Shown here: one piece after another, positions 44,238-51,932 of the stretch | How positions within the stretch are numbered: the stretch's first letter is position 1 | Layout of the letters: each line of letters begins with the position of its first letter | Origin: an uncultured Roseobacter sp. | GTDB taxonomy: Bacteria > Pseudomonadota > Alphaproteobacteria > Rhodobacterales > Rhodobacteraceae | NCBI RefSeq assembly: GCF_947493125.1 | Contig: NZ_CANLQB010000002.1 | Coordinates: forward strand, 476,295 to 540,294 | DNA length: 64,000 nt | Reading direction: 5' to 3' | Program-made: the position numbers and the translations under genes | The notes under the pieces: generated by a model | Told to the model about the DNA's origin: nothing | The model's database searches: none | Seen by the model: only the letters and a program-made list of their open reading frames with translations

Positions 44238-45806
44238 GTGACACAGCTCATCCGCCCTACCCGCCGTGCCGTTCTGGCCGGATCCACCGCCTTTGCTGCC
44301 AGTCTGGCGATGCCGAGCCTCAGCCGAGCCTCTGCACGGCCCGTCTTTACCCACGGTGTACAGTCGGGCGACGTGGACACCTCGTCCGGCATGATCTGGA
44401 CGCGTGTGGACCGGCCTGCGCGGATCAGCATGGAGGTCTCGACCACCGAAAGCTTTGCCAATGCGCGACGCTTGGCGTCGATGGATGCGATCCCCTCGGG
44501 TGATCTCGCCATCAAGCGCCTGGTGGCCGGGCTGCCGTCGGATCAGGACATCTTTTACCGCTTCACCGCCGCTGATCTGAGTGATGTGAATGCAACATCG
44601 GAACCTCTCGTTGGGCGCTTCCGGACGGCCCCGACGGCCCGGCGGAACATCCGCTTTGCGTGGTCCGGTGACACCGCCGGGCAGGGCTGGGGCATCGACG
44701 AGACCGGCATGGCGACCTATGCGACGATGGCCCGGCATGAGCCTGATTTCTTTATACATTCCGGTGATACGGTCTATGCCGACGGTCCGATGCAGGACGA
44801 GGTCGAGAAAGACGGCGAGGTGATCTGGCGCAACGTGCTTCTGCCCGATGAGAAGCGCAAGGTGGCGGAAACGCTCGACGAGTTTCGCGCGCAGTGGAAA
44901 TACAATCTGCTCGACGAACACGTGCGCGCGATGAACGCCTCCGTGCCGACCTTCATGCAGTGGGACGACCATGAAGTCGTCAACAACTGGTCCGACAGCA
45001 AGGACATGATGGCCGATGACCGCTACACCGAGAAGTCGGTGCACCTGCTGCAGGCGCGGGCCACGCGCGCGTTCCATGAGATGACGCCGCTGCGCATCAC
45101 CCCGGAAGAGCCGAGCCGCGTCTATCGCAAGATCAACTATGGCCCGATGCTGGATGTGTTCTTCCTTGATCTGCGCAGCTATCGCGGGCCGAACACCGCC
45201 GAGATGACCGAAGAGCTGACGGACGAGCAGCGGGTACTGGGCGCGGAGCAGATGGCCTGGCTCCAGCGCGAGCTGGCGGCCTCAAATGCGACCTGGAAGG
45301 TCATCGCCTCGGATCAGCCTATCGGCCTGATTGTGTGGGATAATTTCCGCGAGCAGGCTGGCTCGGAAGGAATTGCGGATGGGGTCAGCGGCCCGGCCAT
45401 GGGGCGCGAGGTCGAGGTGGCGGAGCTGCTGCGGTTCATCAAGACCGCGCGCATCGACAACACCGTGTGGTTCACGGCGGATGTGCATTACACGGCGGCG
45501 CATTACTACAACCCCGACAAGGCGCAGTTTCAGGAGTTCGAGCCCTTCTGGGAGTTCGTCTCTGGGCCCTTGCACGCGGGCACCTTCGGGCCGAATGCGA
45601 TGGACATGACCTTTGGCGCGGAGGTGAAGTATGTGAAGGCCCCGACCGAGGAGCAGGGGGTGAACCTGCCGCCGAGCGAAGGTCTGCAGTTCTTCGGGCT
45701 GGTCGATATCGACGCGCAGACGGAGCAGATGACGGTGCGGCTGATGGACCGGGCGGATACAGAGCTCTACTCCGTGACGCTAGACCCGAAGGGCACCCGG
45801 CTCTGA
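44238..45806 (+). CDS. phoD: PhoD-family alkaline phosphatase
   Basis: A 522-residue calcium/iron-type phosphodiesterase/alkaline phosphatase. The N-terminus has twin arginines at 9-10 followed by a hydrophobic stretch ending SLSRASA, a Tat signal, so it acts in the periplasm. The PhoD N-domain (PVFTHGVQSGDVDTSSGMIWTRVDRPA) precedes the metallophosphatase domain with FAWSGDTAGQGW, FFIHSGDTVYADGPM, MQWDDHEVVNNW and WFTADVHYTAAHYYNP, which supply the metal ligands. The start is GTG 44238. A PHO box lies upstream, in keeping with induction by phosphate limitation. Confidence 0.94.
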   Translation: MTQLIRPTRRAVLAGSTAFAASLAMPSLSRASARPVFTHGVQSGDVDTSSGMIWTRVDRPARISMEVSTTESFANARRLASMDAIPSGDLAIKRLVAGLPSDQDIFYRFTAADLSDVNATSEPLVGRFRTAPTARRNIRFAWSGDTAGQGWGIDETGMATYATMARHEPDFFIHSGDTVYADGPMQDEVEKDGEVIWRNVLLPDEKRKVAETLDEFRAQWKYNLLDEHVRAMNASVPTFMQWDDHEVVNNWSDSKDMMADDRYTEKSVHLLQARATRAFHEMTPLRITPEEPSRVYRKINYGPMLDVFFLDLRSYRGPNTAEMTEELTDEQRVLGAEQMAWLQRELAASNATWKVIASDQPIGLIVWDNFREQAGSEGIADGVSGPAMGREVEVAELLRFIKTARIDNTVWFTADVHYTAAHYYNPDKAQFQEFEPFWEFVSGPLHAGTFGPNAMDMTFGAEVKYVKAPTEEQGVNLPPSEGLQFFGLVDIDAQTEQMTVRLMDRADTELYSVTLDPKGTRL

Positions 45807-45819
45807 GATCTACTAGGCG

Positions 45820-45842
45820 GCCCCCGGAGTGTTGCCGGGGGC
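45820..45842 (+). terminator. Probable transcription-ending stem-loop after phoD
   Basis: GCCCCCGG (45820-45827), seven-base loop, CCGGGGGC (45835-45842), starting 14 bases after the stop. The stem is strong, but only TT follows, so it is a weak intrinsic terminator or an RNA-stabilising hairpin. Confidence 0.5.
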
Positions 45843-45933
45843 TTGCCGGAGCGTACGCGCAACACCTGTGCCCGGGGGACGGGCTTTTTCCCCTTATCGC
45901 GGTCAAGCGCCTGCCATTAAGCGATTTTCCGAC

Positions 45934-45977
45934 GTCGGTATTGCGTCGGTATCACGTCGGTATTTTGTCGGTGCGGG
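45934..45977. repeat. Four tandem copies of an 11-base repeat (GTCGGTA core)
   Basis: GTCGGTA or GTCGGTG begins at 45934, 45945, 45956 and 45967, exactly 11 bases apart, with the four-base filler varying (TTGC, TCAC, TTTT, CGGG). A fifth, degraded copy (ATCGGTG) begins at 45978. It lies in the space between convergent phoD and the DUF6434 gene and codes for nothing recognisable. Confidence 0.8.
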
Positions 45978-46090
45978 ATCGGTGTTTGGGTGGTTTTTGG
46001 GTCTTGAGCCCCGCTTTCTGAACGGAGGATGACCGGCCCGCGCGGTGGTGGGGCGCCATGAAATCTGAGACGCTTCTGCCTTAGAGTGAA

Positions 46091-46180
46091 GGCCAGCCCC
46101 CGACCCTGGGTGGGGGTGAAGCCCGCTCCCGCCAAACCGAAGGTTTGCCTTCGGCAAAACGGGAGGGTCGGGGGCTGGCC
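46091..46180. repeat. Large nested inverted repeat between phoD and the DUF6434 gene
   Basis: Perfect 17-base arms, GGCCAGCCCCCGACCCT (46091-46107) and AGGGTCGGGGGCTGGCC (46164-46180), enclose 56 bases. Inside lies a second hairpin, CCGAAGG (46137-46143), TTTG, CCTTCGG (46148-46154). The folded transcript would be a long GC-rich rod with an inner stem-loop. No transposase, target-site duplication or gene is visible within it, so its nature (terminator-like, repeat element or RNA) is open. Confidence 0.8.
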
Positions 46181-46239
46181 GGCGGTGCCGGCAGGGGCGC
46201 GAGGGACGACCGAGTGCTTCGGATTTTCTGAAGGCCGCT

Positions 46240-46851
46240 CTAGCCGAGGTCGAGATCGGAGGGGTGATAGACGTGTCTTCCGCTCTCGGACGGTGTTTCG
46301 CGCTTGAGCGCCCAGTACTTACGCACGTCCGCCATGCCCCGATCCGGATTGTCGGCGAGAAAGTCGCGGGTGTACTGGTTGAACTGGTTGTGATGCGCGA
46401 TCTCGCTCTGAAAGCCAGGCTGCGCGGCTTCGGTCTTGAGGCGGTGGTATTCGGCGACTGCATCCGCCAGCGTCTTGCCGGTGTTCTCCTTCATCCAGGC
46501 CATGAAGGCGATGTTGAACTTGAAGCCGTCGCCTGCGTGGGCCTTGAAGAAGCGGCGCACGTTCTGGGTGTTGCGATAACTGTCGGTGATCACCGTCTCG
46601 GGCGTCAGCTCCGCGCTGTGCCAGTCGAATTTCGAGCGAGGCTTGGTGCGGATGTCGCCGGGCCAGCGGGTCTCGCCGGTGTCGAGGTGATGCGCGAGGC
46701 GGTCGAGGAGGGTGAACTTGCCGCCCGTCGCCCGGACGCCCACCGCCGTGGCCTGCGCCTCCAGCTCGGATTTCAGCCAGTACCAGCGGCGCAGCTCGGC
46801 GCCCGTGGTGAGCGACGTGATGTCGGGTCGTCCGTCGCGGGGTTTCGGCAT
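46240..46851 (-). CDS. SAP-like / DUF6434 domain protein
   Basis: A 203-residue, highly charged cytoplasmic protein. Residues about 10-55 resemble a SAP-type helix-extended-helix nucleic-acid binding motif (TGAELRRWYWLKSELEAQATAVGVRATGGKFTLLDRLAHHL). Residues about 70-140 match the DUF6434 pattern (KFDWHSAELTPETVITDSYRNTQNVRRFFKAHAGDGFKFNIAFMAWMKENTGKTLADAV). The C-terminal part is rich in aromatic and polar residues. DNA or RNA binding is plausible but unproven. It lies 40 bases downstream of cobO on the same strand, so it is probably the last gene of that operon. Confidence 0.72.
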   Translation of the reverse strand: MPKPRDGRPDITSLTTGAELRRWYWLKSELEAQATAVGVRATGGKFTLLDRLAHHLDTGETRWPGDIRTKPRSKFDWHSAELTPETVITDSYRNTQNVRRFFKAHAGDGFKFNIAFMAWMKENTGKTLADAVAEYHRLKTEAAQPGFQSEIAHHNQFNQYTRDFLADNPDRGMADVRKYWALKRETPSESGRHVYHPSDLDLG

Positions 46852-46891
46852 CGCAGATCCTTTCGTTGATCCGCGAGATGGTGTGGGTGGA

Positions 46892-47491
46892 TCAGAAATC
46901 CACCCCGCGCTGGGCCTTGATGCCGGACTGATAGGGGTGCTTGACCTCGGTCATCTCGGTGACGAGATCGGCATACTCCATCAGCTCGGGCTTGGCATCC
47001 CGGCCCGTCAGGATCACGCCGGTGCGGTCATCGCGGGCCTTGAGGCTGTCGATCACCGCGTGGATGTCGAGATAGTCGTAGCGCAGGGCGATGTTGATCT
47101 CATCGAGCACCACGAGGTCGTAGTCACCGCTCTGCATCATCTCGACGCCTTTTGCGAAGGCGGCCTCGGCTGCTGCGATGTCGCGCTCGCGGTCCTGCGT
47201 GTCCCAGGTGAAGCCTTCGCCCATGGTGTGCCAGGTGACATCGCCGAGCTGGTCGAAGAAGCGCTTCTCGCCGGTGATCCACTTGCCCTTGATGAACTGG
47301 ACGACGCCGACTTTCTGCTTCCAGCCGAGCGCGCGGATGACGACACCGAAGGCGCTGGAGGATTTGCCCTTGCCCTTGCCGGTGTGCACCAGCACCAGCC
47401 CGCGCCCGGGGTCTTGCGCCTCGGCCACTTTGGCGCGGTGCTTGGCCTGCACCTTTTTCATGTCCTCTTTGTGCGTCTCTGCGTCGCTCAT
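46892..47491 (-). CDS. cobO: Cob(I)yrinic acid a,c-diamide adenosyltransferase
   Basis: A 199-residue CobO/CobA-type corrinoid adenosyltransferase, which attaches the 5'-deoxyadenosyl group from ATP to the reduced cobalt of cobyrinic acid diamide. The phosphate-binding loop is VLVHTGKGKGKSSSAFG (about 33-49), followed by RALGWKQKVGVVQFIKGKW, the segment DLVVLDEINIALRYDYL and GVILTGRDAKPELMEYADLVTEM, all family features. The N-terminal HKEDMKKVQAKHRAKVAEAQ is the usual charged helix. No other cobalamin-synthesis gene is adjacent, but a riboswitch-controlled corrinoid transporter lies about 9 kb away. It is followed by the DUF6434 gene and preceded by a DMT transporter. Confidence 0.95.
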   Translation of the reverse strand: MSDAETHKEDMKKVQAKHRAKVAEAQDPGRGLVLVHTGKGKGKSSSAFGVVIRALGWKQKVGVVQFIKGKWITGEKRFFDQLGDVTWHTMGEGFTWDTQDRERDIAAAEAAFAKGVEMMQSGDYDLVVLDEINIALRYDYLDIHAVIDSLKARDDRTGVILTGRDAKPELMEYADLVTEMTEVKHPYQSGIKAQRGVDF

Positions 47492-47502
47492 AGGTGTCTC
47501 CC

Positions 47503-48477
47503 TTACGGTGTGCCCGGGGGCGATTGATTGGGCTTCGACTTGCTGCGGTCAACCCCCAATTGGTGTTCGCGCCAGATGATCAGGATGCCGCCTGCGATCA
47601 CGAGGCTGGCGCCGAGGAGGATCGGGCCGGTGGGCACTTCGTTGAAGCCCAGATAGCCGATCAGGGCGGCAAAGATCATCGAGGCATAGTCGAACGGCGC
47701 GAGCATGGAGGCGCCGCCGAAGCGGTAGGACGAGGTGACCATGATCTGGGCCACGCCGCCGATGAGCCCGGCGGTGATCAGCCAGAGGATCACGCTCTGC
47801 GCGGGCCAGACCCAGACGAACGACGGGTGGTCGATGACCCAGCCGAGGGGCGCGGAGAGCAGCGCCAGGCAGCTGGCGGTGACGGAGAAGTAGAAGACGA
47901 TGGCGGCGGTGTGGTCGGTCTGGACCAGGCGACGCACGTGGATTTGCACCAGGGCGCGCAGGATCGAGGCGACGAGCACCATCACCGCGCCGAGGGTGGC
48001 CGCGCGCGAGATCTCATCGGCGCCGACACTGAGGCGCGGGGCGATCACGATCATCACGCCAACGAGGCCGAGGGCCACGGCGGAGATGCGGATCAGCCGG
48101 ATCCGCTCGCCGAGGAAGAGTGCTGCGAAGATCACCGCAAAGAGGGGGGTGGCGTAGCCAATGGCGGTGACCTCGGGCAGCGGCAGGAGGCCAAGCCCTG
48201 CGAAGGTCAGCGCCATGGCCGAGGTGCCGAAGACGCCGCGCCAGACGTGGCCCATGAGGTTCGAGGGGATCAGCCCCGCGCGCAGCTGCCCGCGCTGGGC
48301 GAGCCAAAGCGCGATCACGGGGATCGCGAAGAGCGAGCGGAAGAAGACGGCCTGGCCCGGCGGGACCTGGCCCGAGACGCTCTTGATGATCGCCGCCATT
48401 ACCATGAACAGGAAGACCGCGCAAAGCTTGAGAGCAATTGCGCGGCCCGGTCGGTGTTCGGTGAGGTCTTGGGCCAT
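47503..48477 (-). CDS. EamA/DMT-family transporter
   Basis: A 324-residue inner-membrane protein with ten hydrophobic helices in two EamA repeats. Typical segments are PPGQAVFFRSLFAIPVIALWLA, WRGVFGTSAMALTFAGLGLLPLPEVTAIGYATPLFAVIFAALFLGERI, and in the second half ILWLITAGLIGGVAQIMVTSSYRFGGASMLAPFDYASMIFAALIGYLGFNE. The substrate is unknown. Eleven bases separate its stop from the cobO start, suggesting co-transcription, which could hint at export of a small metabolite, though this is weak evidence. Confidence 0.87.
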   Translation of the reverse strand: MAQDLTEHRPGRAIALKLCAVFLFMVMAAIIKSVSGQVPPGQAVFFRSLFAIPVIALWLAQRGQLRAGLIPSNLMGHVWRGVFGTSAMALTFAGLGLLPLPEVTAIGYATPLFAVIFAALFLGERIRLIRISAVALGLVGVMIVIAPRLSVGADEISRAATLGAVMVLVASILRALVQIHVRRLVQTDHTAAIVFYFSVTASCLALLSAPLGWVIDHPSFVWVWPAQSVILWLITAGLIGGVAQIMVTSSYRFGGASMLAPFDYASMIFAALIGYLGFNEVPTGPILLGASLVIAGGILIIWREHQLGVDRSKSKPNQSPPGTP

Positions 48478-48508
48478 GGCCCTCTGATGCGCCTCGGCGG
48501 GCGAAAGA

Positions 48509-48895
48509 TCAACCGAGTTTGGCGACGCCCAGCGGGACCGAGAACTTCAGGCACCAGATGTAGATTTCGTTGAAGTCATCCACGTTGATCGAGGCGGGCA
48601 CGGTGTAGACCTGCTTGCCGTTGAGCTGCTTGAGCTCGCCAAGGTCGGAGGCTTCGACGAAGGTGCCGTCCTTGCCGAAGCCCACGCGCGGGTCGGGTGC
48701 GCCGTCGAGCGAGAAGTCGTCTTCCAGCGTGACGGTCGCGGTGCCGTCGGCGTGTTTCACGATGGTGACGCCACCGGTGGTGATGTGGTCGCTCTTGCCG
48801 ATGAAGGTGCCGCGGGTGTCGCTGTCGGCCAGCGCGCCGAAGCTGGCCAGGGTGGTGAGGGCGATGACGAGGAGGGCGGAGAAGAGGTGTTTCAT
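48509..48895 (-). CDS. Exported DM13-domain protein
   Basis: A 128-residue protein with a signal peptide (MKHLFSALLVIALTTLASFGALA). The mature part is a DM13 domain: DTRGTFIGKSDHITTGGVTIVKHADGTATVTLEDDFSLDGAPDPRVGFGKDG, ending DFNEIYIWCLKFSVPLGVAKL with the single conserved cysteine. DM13 domains have been proposed to take part in extracellular redox or electron transfer. ATG 48895 fits the signal peptide; a longer frame to 48967 is artefactual. It diverges from a TetR gene across a 136-base region containing repeated palindromes, so it is a likely target of that regulator. Confidence 0.82.
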   Translation of the reverse strand: MKHLFSALLVIALTTLASFGALADSDTRGTFIGKSDHITTGGVTIVKHADGTATVTLEDDFSLDGAPDPRVGFGKDGTFVEASDLGELKQLNGKQVYTVPASINVDDFNEIYIWCLKFSVPLGVAKLG

Positions 48896-48941
48896 GAGTT
48901 TGGCTATCCTTGCTGTCTTGGGGACGTGGGCTGACCCTAGA

Positions 48942-49020
48942 GTTCGGAACTGATTGGTACAATACACGTCTGCGTGAGTTGTGTAACAAGTGGTTCCGAA
49001 CTATGTTGAGGTTCGGAAAC
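48942..49020. promoter_or_regulatory. Repeated GTTCGGAAC boxes between the DM13 gene and tetR
   Basis: AGTTCGGAACT (48941-48951, a perfect dyad), GTTCCGAAC (48993-49001, the same sequence inverted) and GTTCGGAAAC (49011-49020) lie in the divergent promoter. They are strong candidates for operator sites of the adjacent TetR-family regulator. Confidence 0.7.
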
Positions 49021-49031
49021 AGGAGACCGCC

Positions 49032-49625
49032 ATGGCCCGTCCAAGAGAGTTCGACACCGATGATGCCATCCGGAACGCCATGGGCGTGTTCTGGGAGAAA
49101 GGCTATCAGGACGCCTCGCTGCCTGATCTGCTGGAGGGCATGGGGCTGACGCGGGGCAGTCTTTACAAAGCCTTCAAGGACAAGAAGACGCTCTTTCTGC
49201 TGGTGCTGGAGCATTACGAGGATGCGGCCGTGGGGGCGGCGCAGGCGCGGCTGTCTGATCCGGAGATACCGGATGGGCGGGAACGTATCCTTGGCCTGTT
49301 CGAGGCGTCAGCGGCAGTGGCGTTGGAGGGTGATCATCGCGGCTGCCTGCTCTGCACGGCGGCGGCGGGGTTCGAGATGTCGGACCCGGAGATTGCCGCG
49401 GCGGTGCAGCAGGGGCTTGAGGGCATCCGCGCGGGTCTGGAGACGGCGCTGCGCGCCTCGCCCGTGCATCATGCGCTGGACGATGCCGCCCGTCGCGCGC
49501 TGGCGAATGTGATTCTGACCCACTACATCGGGCTGCGCGTGCTGGCGCGGTCGCATCTGCCGTTGGGCGCTGTCGAGACCAGCGTGCAGGGTGTTGCGCG
49601 TCTGCTGGAGGCGCAGGCCGCCTAA
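49032..49625 (+). CDS. TetR-family transcriptional regulator
   Basis: A 197-residue TetR/AcrR-type regulator. The N-terminal helix-turn-helix is [61 protein letters not shown] ligand domain follows with [31 protein letters not shown], the pattern of the TetR_C group in which the GC(L/F)L segment is common. ATG 49032 has AGGAGA upstream. It faces the DM13 gene across palindromic boxes and its last four bases overlap the 3' end of aroC. The inducer is unknown. Confidence 0.9.
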   Translation: MARPREFDTDDAIRNAMGVFWEKGYQDASLPDLLEGMGLTRGSLYKAFKDKKTLFLLVLEHYEDAAVGAAQARLSDPEIPDGRERILGLFEASAAVALEGDHRGCLLCTAAAGFEMSDPEIAAAVQQGLEGIRAGLETALRASPVHHALDDAARRALANVILTHYIGLRVLARSHLPLGAVETSVQGVARLLEAQAA

Positions 49626-50722
49626 CCGATGTGGCCCTGGTTTTTGCCCACCTGACCGCGGTGCAAGAGCAGGTGGTCGAGCAGCACGCAGGCCATCATC
49701 GCCTCACCCACCGGCACCGCGCGGATGCCGACGCAGGGATCATGGCGGCCCTTGGTGATGATCTCGGTCTCCTCGCCGGTCTTGGTGATCGTGCGGCGAG
49801 TGGTCAGGATGCTGGAGGTCGGCTTCACCGCAAAGCGCACCACGATGTCCTGCCCGGTGCTGATCCCGCCCAGAATGCCGCCCGCGTGGTTCGAAGAATA
49901 GACAGGGCCATCCGGTCCCATGGTGATCTCGTCGGCATTCAGTTCTCCGGTCAGCATCGCCGCCGACATGCCCTCGCCGATCTCGACGCCCTTGACCGCA
50001 TTGATGCTCATCATTGCCGCGGCGAGATCCGTATCAAGCTTGCCGTAGACCGGCGCGCCGAGGCCTGCGGGCACGCCGCGCGCGACGACCTCGATCACCG
50101 CGCCCACCGAACTGCCGGATTTGCGCAGCCCGTCGAGGTAGCCCGCCCAGTCCTCCGCCGCCTGTGCGTCGGGCACCCAGAAGGGGTTGCGGGCGATCTC
50201 GTCCCAGTCGAACCGCTTCCGGTCGATCTTGTGCGGGCCCATCTGAACCATGTAGCCGGTGATGTCCACCCCCGCCACAAGCGAGGCGATGGCAGCGCGC
50301 GCGAGCCCGCCGGCGGCCACACGCGCTGCGGTTTCTCGCGCGCTTGACCGGCCGCCGCCGCGGTAGTCGCGGATGCCGTACTTCTGGAAATAGGTGATGT
50401 CCGCGTGGCCGGGGCGAAACTTGTCCTTGATGTCGCCGTAGTCTTTCGAGCGCTGGTCGGTGTTCTCGATCATCAGTTGCACCGGCGTGCCGGTCGTGAC
50501 CCTTTCGAACGTGCCCGACAGGATCTTGACCGCGTCGGCCTCGCGCCGCTGCGTGGTGTATTTGTTCTGCCCCGGTTTGCGCTTGTCGAGCCAGTGCTGG
50601 AGCATGCTCTCGTCAATCGCCACACCCGGCGGGCATCCGTCGACCGTCGCGCCCAAGGCAGGCCCGTGGCTTTCCCCCCAAGTGGTCACGCGGAAAAGAT
50701 GGCCAAAGCTGTTGATCGACAT
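49622..50722 (-). CDS. aroC: Chorismate synthase
   Basis: A 366-residue FMN-dependent enzyme that turns 5-enolpyruvylshikimate 3-phosphate into chorismate, the last common step of aromatic biosynthesis. All family signatures are present: [64 protein letters not shown], and [30 protein letters not shown], followed by [22 protein letters not shown] 50722 has AAGGAG eight bases upstream; the frame beyond it is not used. It stands alone between convergent tetR and the divergent thiamin operon. Confidence 0.97.
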   Translation of the reverse strand: MSINSFGHLFRVTTWGESHGPALGATVDGCPPGVAIDESMLQHWLDKRKPGQNKYTTQRREADAVKILSGTFERVTTGTPVQLMIENTDQRSKDYGDIKDKFRPGHADITYFQKYGIRDYRGGGRSSARETAARVAAGGLARAAIASLVAGVDITGYMVQMGPHKIDRKRFDWDEIARNPFWVPDAQAAEDWAGYLDGLRKSGSSVGAVIEVVARGVPAGLGAPVYGKLDTDLAAAMMSINAVKGVEIGEGMSAAMLTGELNADEITMGPDGPVYSSNHAGGILGGISTGQDIVVRFAVKPTSSILTTRRTITKTGEETEIITKGRHDPCVGIRAVPVGEAMMACVLLDHLLLHRGQVGKNQGHIG

Positions 50723-50814
50723 GGAAAGGCTCCTTTGGTCTGGCTGCTTAGCGGCGCGGGCGGGCCGCCTCAAGAGCTTATCGCTTGCCAATCCCGAAGC
50801 GCGGCGATACGTCT

Positions 50815-50905
50815 GAGCGTACCTCGGGGGGCCAATCCGGCTGAGATGTGCAAGCGCACGGACCCGTAGAACCTGACCCGGTTAAGACCGGCGGAGGGAA
50901 GGTGA
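50815..50905 (+). ncRNA. TPP (thiamin pyrophosphate) riboswitch
   Basis: The THI-box elements occur in order: CTCGGGGGGCC at 50823-50833, GGCTGAGA near 50839, ACCCGTAGAACCTGACCCGG near 50872, and GACCGGCGGAGGGAAGGTGA ending at 50905. It precedes thiBPQ and should lower thiamin uptake when TPP is abundant. Confidence 0.96.
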
Positions 50906-50907
50906 GC

Positions 50908-50953
50908 TTGATCATCCTTTCATCCGTTCGTCGCATTTGAAAGGATTGATCAT
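50908..50953 (+). promoter_or_regulatory. Riboswitch expression platform: hairpin hiding the thiB ribosome site
   Basis: TCCTTTCA (50915-50922) pairs with TGAAAGGA (50938-50945), the thiB Shine-Dalgarno, and TGATCA (50909-50914) pairs with TGATCA (50947-50952), with a single T bulge. The stem therefore covers both the ribosome site and the A of the ATG at 50952, which indicates translational control by the TPP riboswitch. Confidence 0.85.
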
Positions 50954-51932
50954 GCGGAGAACTCTACTTGCAACCACCCTGCTGCTGGCCTCACAGGCGG
51001 GCGCCGAGACGCCTGTGTTGACAGTTTATGCGGGCGATTACTTCACCTCTGAATGGGGCCCCGGCCCGAAGATAGAAGAAGGCTTCGAGGCCATCTGCGC
51101 CTGCGATCTGCAATTCTCCACAGGTGACCTGCTGCCGCGGCTGCTGCTCGAAGGGGAGCGGACCAAGGCGGATGTGGTCATTGGCCTGACGTCGGATGTC
51201 ACAGCCCGCGCCCGTGCCACTGAGCTTTTTGCGCCGCACGGGCAGGACAATTCTGCGCTGACCCTGCCCATCGACTGGACCGACGACACCTTCCTGCCGT
51301 TCAACTACGGCCATACGGCCTTCATCTATAATGAGACCACGATGGACGCGCCGCCGGCGAGCTTTGATGCGTTGCTGGAGATGGAGGACGATGTGAAGCT
51401 GGTTATCCAGGACCCGCGCACGTCGATTTCCGGGCTTGCTCTCGTGCTCTGGGTCGAGGCGGTCTATGGCGAGACATCCGCTGAGGTCTGGGAGAAGCTG
51501 GCGCCGAAGATCCTGACCGTGACCAAGGACTGGTCGGCGAGCTACGGCATGTTCACTGATGGCGAAGTCGATATGGTGCTGAGCTACACCACCTCGCCCG
51601 CCTATCACATGTTCGCCGAAGAGGATTTCACCAAGAAGGCGGCGATCTTCCCCGAGGGGCATTATTTCATGGTGGAAACCGTGGGCAAGATTGCGGGCAC
51701 GGATCAACCGGAGCTGGCGGATGCCTTCATGGCCTATGTGCTGAGCGAAGACTTCCAGCAGATGATCCCCATGGCGAACTGGTCGCTGCCCTCGGCCCTG
51801 CCGGAGGATCAGTGGCCCGAGGGCTGGGCGCAGCTGCCGCTGCCCGAGAAGGTGCTGTTTTACTCCGAGGATGAGGCGGAAGCCCGCAAGGATCAGGCCA
51901 TCGAGACATGGCGCCGCGCGCTCAGCCAATAA
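50952..51932 (+). CDS. thiB: Thiamin ABC transporter, periplasmic binding protein
   Basis: A 326-residue binding protein for thiamin and its phosphates. The signal peptide MRRTLLATTLLLASQAGA is followed by the ThiB pattern PVLTVYAGDYFTSEWGPGPKIEEGFEAICACDLQF, and STGDLLPRLLLEGERTKADVVIGLT, with FNYGHTAFIYNE and LVIQDPRTSISGLALVLWVEAVYG later. ATG 50952 has AAAGGA at good spacing and is the start covered by the riboswitch hairpin. It overlaps thiP by 25 bases. The TPP riboswitch upstream confirms the substrate. Confidence 0.96.
   Translation: MRRTLLATTLLLASQAGAETPVLTVYAGDYFTSEWGPGPKIEEGFEAICACDLQFSTGDLLPRLLLEGERTKADVVIGLTSDVTARARATELFAPHGQDNSALTLPIDWTDDTFLPFNYGHTAFIYNETTMDAPPASFDALLEMEDDVKLVIQDPRTSISGLALVLWVEAVYGETSAEVWEKLAPKILTVTKDWSASYGMFTDGEVDMVLSYTTSPAYHMFAEEDFTKKAAIFPEGHYFMVETVGKIAGTDQPELADAFMAYVLSEDFQQMIPMANWSLPSALPEDQWPEGWAQLPLPEKVLFYSEDEAEARKDQAIETWRRALSQ

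Noticed and set aside
45934..45977. CRISPR-like array
   Set aside because: The repeat unit is 11 bases without spacers of CRISPR size, and no cas gene is present.
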